From assembly GCA_002914805.1 (NCBI GenBank), contig JXTB01000316.1, positions 56,934-120,933 of the forward strand: DNA of 64,000 nt, given 5' to 3'. The notes below the pieces were generated by a model that was given only the letters and a program-made list of their open reading frames with translations, had not been told where the DNA came from and did not search any database. This DNA comes from Parasponia andersonii. Its lineage: Eukaryota; Streptophyta; Magnoliopsida; Rosales; Cannabaceae. The stretch's first letter is position 1; each line of letters opens with the position of its first letter. Below, piece by piece: positions 60,442 to 64,000 of this stretch. The position numbers were made by a program, and so were the translations under genes.

Positions 60442-62320
60442 CTACTTATACTTTTATCTATATTGCTCTAAATTCAATAGGTATTTTTTTAAAACTATTT
60501 ATAAGTTTTTTCTTTTCTTTCTCCTCCTCTTCTTCTTTTTTTAATATATGAGCAATTAGAAAACAATAATAATAAATATACTATTTAATGTTCTTTTATA
60601 ATTTACACTTTATTATAAAAATAAAAAACATATAAAATGAATTTTTATTAGATAAAACAATATTTATATATAAATTAAAAAATTACCACCTAGATGGGTC
60701 CCGTATCTACTTATATTATTATCATTATTATCATAGTAGTATTTTTTTTTGACATATTCATTATAATATCATTATTATTGTTATCATCGTTAATATTACG
60801 CAAATTTTGAGAATATTGAATTACTCACTCAATTATTATTCTCATATTCTAAATGTTTTGCATGTAATTTACTAAATATATATATATTATGCTAACATAA
60901 TAGCTAATAATTAAATTTAATACTTTAAATATATGCAGATTTATGACAAAATATTGTTTAGCAAACTTAATTGTAACATATGCAACTTGTTTTATTTGCA
61001 ACTTTAGCAATTTAAATAGCTATGGATCCGTGAGAATAATATTGTTTGTATAAGTTGAGCTATTTATAATGTGACCATTTTGTATGTAACTACCCATATT
61101 ATATTTCAATACTTTATATTCTTTGTCATTTAATTTTCAATTTACTAATCTAACAGATTAAATTGATAGTAGGCGGTACTACTGTCTGTGTCAAAATTTT
61201 AACTACCTAACATGTGATTCATATTGAACTACTGTCTACAAACTTATTTATTTATAATTAATCATTATTATGTTTAACTAATCTTTTGTAGGAAAAACAC
61301 CTTGAACATTAAATGGCGACTCTACCGAGAGGTAGCTATAGGAAACTAGGTGCCTTCATAATTTCCATAATTTCAAAAGTTTGTCGTGGGCCTCTGAAAG
61401 AGAGAAGAAAAGGTGAATATAGCCTAATTATTGTCCAAAATGGCTAAGTGACAACAAAATCCATTGTATAATATCGAAGAGTTAGACAAATAAAGTCAGT
61501 TTTTTTACACAATTAGTGGTGACTTTAAAGAGTTTGACGCAAAAAAATGATGAAAATGGAAAAAAGAAATGGAGAAGGAAAAGTTCTGACTCAGTTCTAT
61601 CTAGTTAAAATAACTTACCCAAATTTGGCAATTAAAAGTACCAATAATATCTAAGAACCCTATTAGTACGCCTATTGTAATCACCACAGGCATGAATAAT
61701 TGACCTTCAAGCACATTCATCACTAAAGAAGAACTCCGTAACCTACTCAAAACAGAAGCGGAAAGAGCTAATAAAATAAATTTCCAACCTTTCTATCCAG
61801 TTTATATTCTTTCCAAACCATATCAAAAAGACTACTCAAATCCTACGTTAAAAAAATTTGATAGGTCTCCTAGGCTTAAAATTAATATAGCCAAATGCCC
61901 CTACTAATTATCTTCCCAGGACTACATTTATTGGAACCCCGAGGAAGTGACTTCATCTGTGAAATGGTTGATTATTACCACCAAATTAAGTCTTACAATT
62001 GTGATTGAACAGATTATATTTCATAAGTGATATAGGTTTTTGGCATGTTTCGCTTCTAAATTTATCGTGGTTTGGCAATCTAACTACTGAAACAAAAATT
62101 TAGTAATTAACTCTCTAAATTCCCAAAACAATAGCAATGGACCCTAATTTGTTAACAGCAATCAAATTATTAAACAGACTTGGTCACGTGAGTCACATGG
62201 AGTATTATTTTTTACGGTCATTGTTGGTAATTTACTGTACCTTGGGGCTTAGAGGGAAAATAGAATGAGGTATTTAATTGCAACAAAGAGAATTTGTTGG
62301 TAGAAGCATTTGTGAAAGGC
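59241..62320. other. Intergenic DNA upstream of the BAHD gene
   Basis: No further gene is recognised. A (TA)n run lies at 60405-60440. Between 60450 and 61290 the DNA is very AT-rich with scattered TTATTATCATTATTA-type phrases. Regulatory elements of the BAHD gene may lie in 59241-59700, but I see no distinctive motif. Confidence 0.4.
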
Positions 62321-62321
62321 C

Positions 62322-62600
62322 TTAACGGAGTAGTTTGGGATCAATGATTATGGGTTTGAGAAGATGACGTTGACGGAGTTGATGAAGAAGAAAATGACCA
62401 TTTGGGGTGAGACTGTAAAGGCGATTGGAGGTGAAGAAAGTAGAAGAAATGAGAGTTTGGTGGTTTACAGATTTTATTTTGGGAATGGAACCATTGTTTG
62501 ATAATATGAATAAGAGTAAACTAACATGGGTCCCTTGGGGTTTAGGTACTGTTGATGGAGGTTTTATCAACAATAAATTTATGAATAATCAAGAGATGTG
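62322..62600. other. Unassigned coding-like patch
   Basis: Open frames overlap on both strands and base composition is more balanced than in the flanks. The plus strand contains MTLTELMKKKMTIWGETVKA (from 62364), with stops further on. I recognise no domain, so this could be a gene fragment or chance. Confidence 0.2.
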
Positions 62601-63159
62601 GNAGGGATTTATAGTGGTTCAGCCCCGAAAAAGATGAGCCTACGTCCACTGTTTTCTCACTATAATGATGAATATTCAAGATTACAATACTCAAAAGTTA
62701 TTGAAGAATACTAAAGAATTAGACTACTCAAAGTTTGGAATACCCTAGGCGTGTATTTGCTCTGACTTCTATTCTCTGTGACTTGTTTCTGCCCAGAATT
62801 GGATGTGTCCTCTTCGGATCATAGAGTCCCCTTTATATAGATTGTAGCGACCTTATCCCTCTAGGTTCCTTATATCTCTAGGATCCTAATTGAATAAACG
62901 GGTAACTATACAATTGGGTAATTATCCAATTAGGTAATTGGATAATTATTCAAAACAGATAACTAGTTAATTATAAACAATACAATTGAATAACTACTCG
63001 AAAAAGATAACTTAGTTAATCGCAAATAGGAGTCTTCAGTTTCCCTTTCCTTGTAGGTTTCTTCCACATCATTTACCTATTTCCCTCTTCTTGTAAGTTT
63101 CCTTTATAGTATTTTCGTGTTTCCCTTTTCCTATAGGTTTCCTGTTTGTTAAGGAAAAC

Positions 63160-63255
63160 TGGACGGAGAAGGTCGCACAAAAACCTGCAGAAGAGGTCGC
63201 ATATAAACATCACGGAGGAGGTCGCATATATCCTTCTTGGAGGAGGTCGCATACC
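63160..63255 (+). repeat. GGAGGAGGTCGCATA short repeats
   Basis: Four consecutive degenerate units of about 30 bp, with cores GGAGAAGGTCGCACA, AGAAGAGGTCGCATA, GGAGGAGGTCGCATA and GGAGGAGGTCGCATA. Confidence 0.8.
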
Positions 63256-63953
63256 TTAGGATTTTAGACCGCACAACAATTGCCCCCCAGCTCCATTAGT
63301 TCTTTAGGACGAGATGGAGCTTCCAATTACCGTGCGACCTTGTGACGTCATAAATCTTGTAGTTTGAGTAATCGAAGATCCGTCAAATCTTCTCTCGAGA
63401 TCACGCGTCTGTCAGAACGGAACACGTGTAGCCAAAAGCGAAATTCGAGGAAGCCTGATTGATGCCAACCGTCACCGAATCTTTTCAAATTTTAAATAAT
63501 CCCGACTTTTCGGATAAATTTAAATCCCGCGCAATCCTTAGCCTTTAGATTTAAAATTCGAACCCTCTGATCTACGGCTGCGATCTAATGGTGCTTAGGT
63601 TATAAATATCAGAAATTAACTGTTCCTATTTCATTTCCGTCTCTCTCCTGAAAACTTCAGAAAATCCTCAGAAACCTCAAGAACCCAAACGCCGTCCTTT
63701 CTCTCAGATCGCTCCAACCACTGCTGCTCCTCCGACGATTCCGAATTAACAACTCCATTGAAGAAAGGTCAGTATCCTCTTTTCTTTCATTCTTGAAAAC
63801 TTCAGTCTGGGGATTAAACTTATTTCACCGAAGTGAAATAAGAAATTTGTTTTTATACTCTTTAGTCCGTAGAGTAGAACTGCTAGAAATGATGGAGAAT
63901 CTCTAGGGTCTGATACCCTAATTTATTCTTCCTGAACCGACGGTTCATCTACT

Positions 63954-64000
63954 GATGAACTGCTCGAACACTTCTGATGAACTGCTCGAACACTTCTGAT
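63954..64000 (+). repeat. 22-bp tandem repeat at the window end
   Basis: Two exact units of GATGAACTGCTCGAACACTT+CT at 63954-63975 and 63976-63997, with a third apparently starting at 63998. Confidence 0.9.

Larger units (their letters stand above)
62600..64000 (+). repeat. Probable part of a long LTR or promoter-bearing repeat, cut by the window edge
   Basis: Begins near TATAGTGGTTCAGCCCCGAA and continues past the window end. It has a TATA box in good context (GGTTATAAATATC, about 63598-63610), then a leader-like CT-rich stretch (CCGTCTCTCTCCTG), as in the U3/R part of a plant LTR in plus orientation. No matching second LTR is available here. An undetermined base lies at 62602. Alternatively it is the promoter and leader of a gene to the right. 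Confidence 0.4.

Noticed and set aside
1-64000. tRNA, rRNA, CRISPR array, bacterial mobile elements
   Set aside because: I read for cloverleaf-type internal boxes, regularly spaced short repeats and prokaryotic gene layout and saw none I could support; a covariance-model scan would be decisive for small RNAs.

Overview
This is an AT-rich plant nuclear window, most likely from a dicot. The evidence is GT-AG introns in every multi-exon gene, plant-only families (RPK2-type receptor kinase, ABI5-binding/Ninja protein, chloroplast NDH assembly factor CRR7, BAHD acyltransferase), and intergenic DNA full of small inverted-repeat transposons, LTR-element remains and (AT)n tracts. I cannot fix the genus from sequence alone. 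There is no bacterial-style content (no operons, CRISPR array or insertion sequences).

Genes in order. 12.03-12.66 kb (+): a small three-exon conserved protein whose upstream region carries two mitosis-type AACGG elements. 13.07-14.45 kb (-): CRR7, three exons, convergent with the previous gene. 16.42-18.17 kb (+): a two-coding-exon, Ser-rich plant protein of unknown function with a 5' UTR intron. 29.79-33.25 kb (+): a complete intronless RPK2/TOAD2-like LRR receptor kinase. 34.29-36.44 kb (-): a two-exon Ninja-family AFP-type repressor with a cluster of ABRE/G-box ACGT cores upstream. 45.43-49.69 kb (-): an eight-coding-exon G3BP-like NTF2+RRM+RGG RNA-binding protein. 57.78-59.24 kb (-): an intronless BAHD acyltransferase of the anthocyanin/phenolic-glucoside malonyltransferase type. 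These genes are independent loci. The only functional theme I would draw is ABA signalling for the AFP gene.

Between the genes lie mobile and repeated sequences: a LINE 3' fragment (2.55-3.01 kb); a 4 kb AT-rich composite repeat with three ~205-bp tandem units (3.2-7.5 kb); nested hairpin elements (9.1-9.9 kb); an old non-autonomous LTR retrotransposon on the minus strand (20.94-25.92 kb); a 350-bp triplicated repeat (27.0-28.0 kb); a 170-bp tandem duplication (40.3-40.6 kb); a 2.14 kb solo LTR with a perfect 5-bp target duplication (41.67-43.81 kb); a small element with perfect 19-bp inverted ends (52.4 kb); a pyrimidine-rich tandem array (53.2-53.6 kb); a hAT-like element with 7 of 8 matching flanking bases (55.1-55.7 kb); and three copies of one ~220-bp Mutator-type MITE family (15.4, 38.8 and 54.8 kb). 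The last 1.4 kb looks like part of another long LTR or promoter-bearing repeat running out of the window.

I found no convincing undescribed biological system. The best leads are regulatory (mitotic elements at 11.74-11.78 kb, ABRE cluster at 36.9-37.4 kb), the uncharacterised 12 kb and 16.6 kb genes, and the MITE families.
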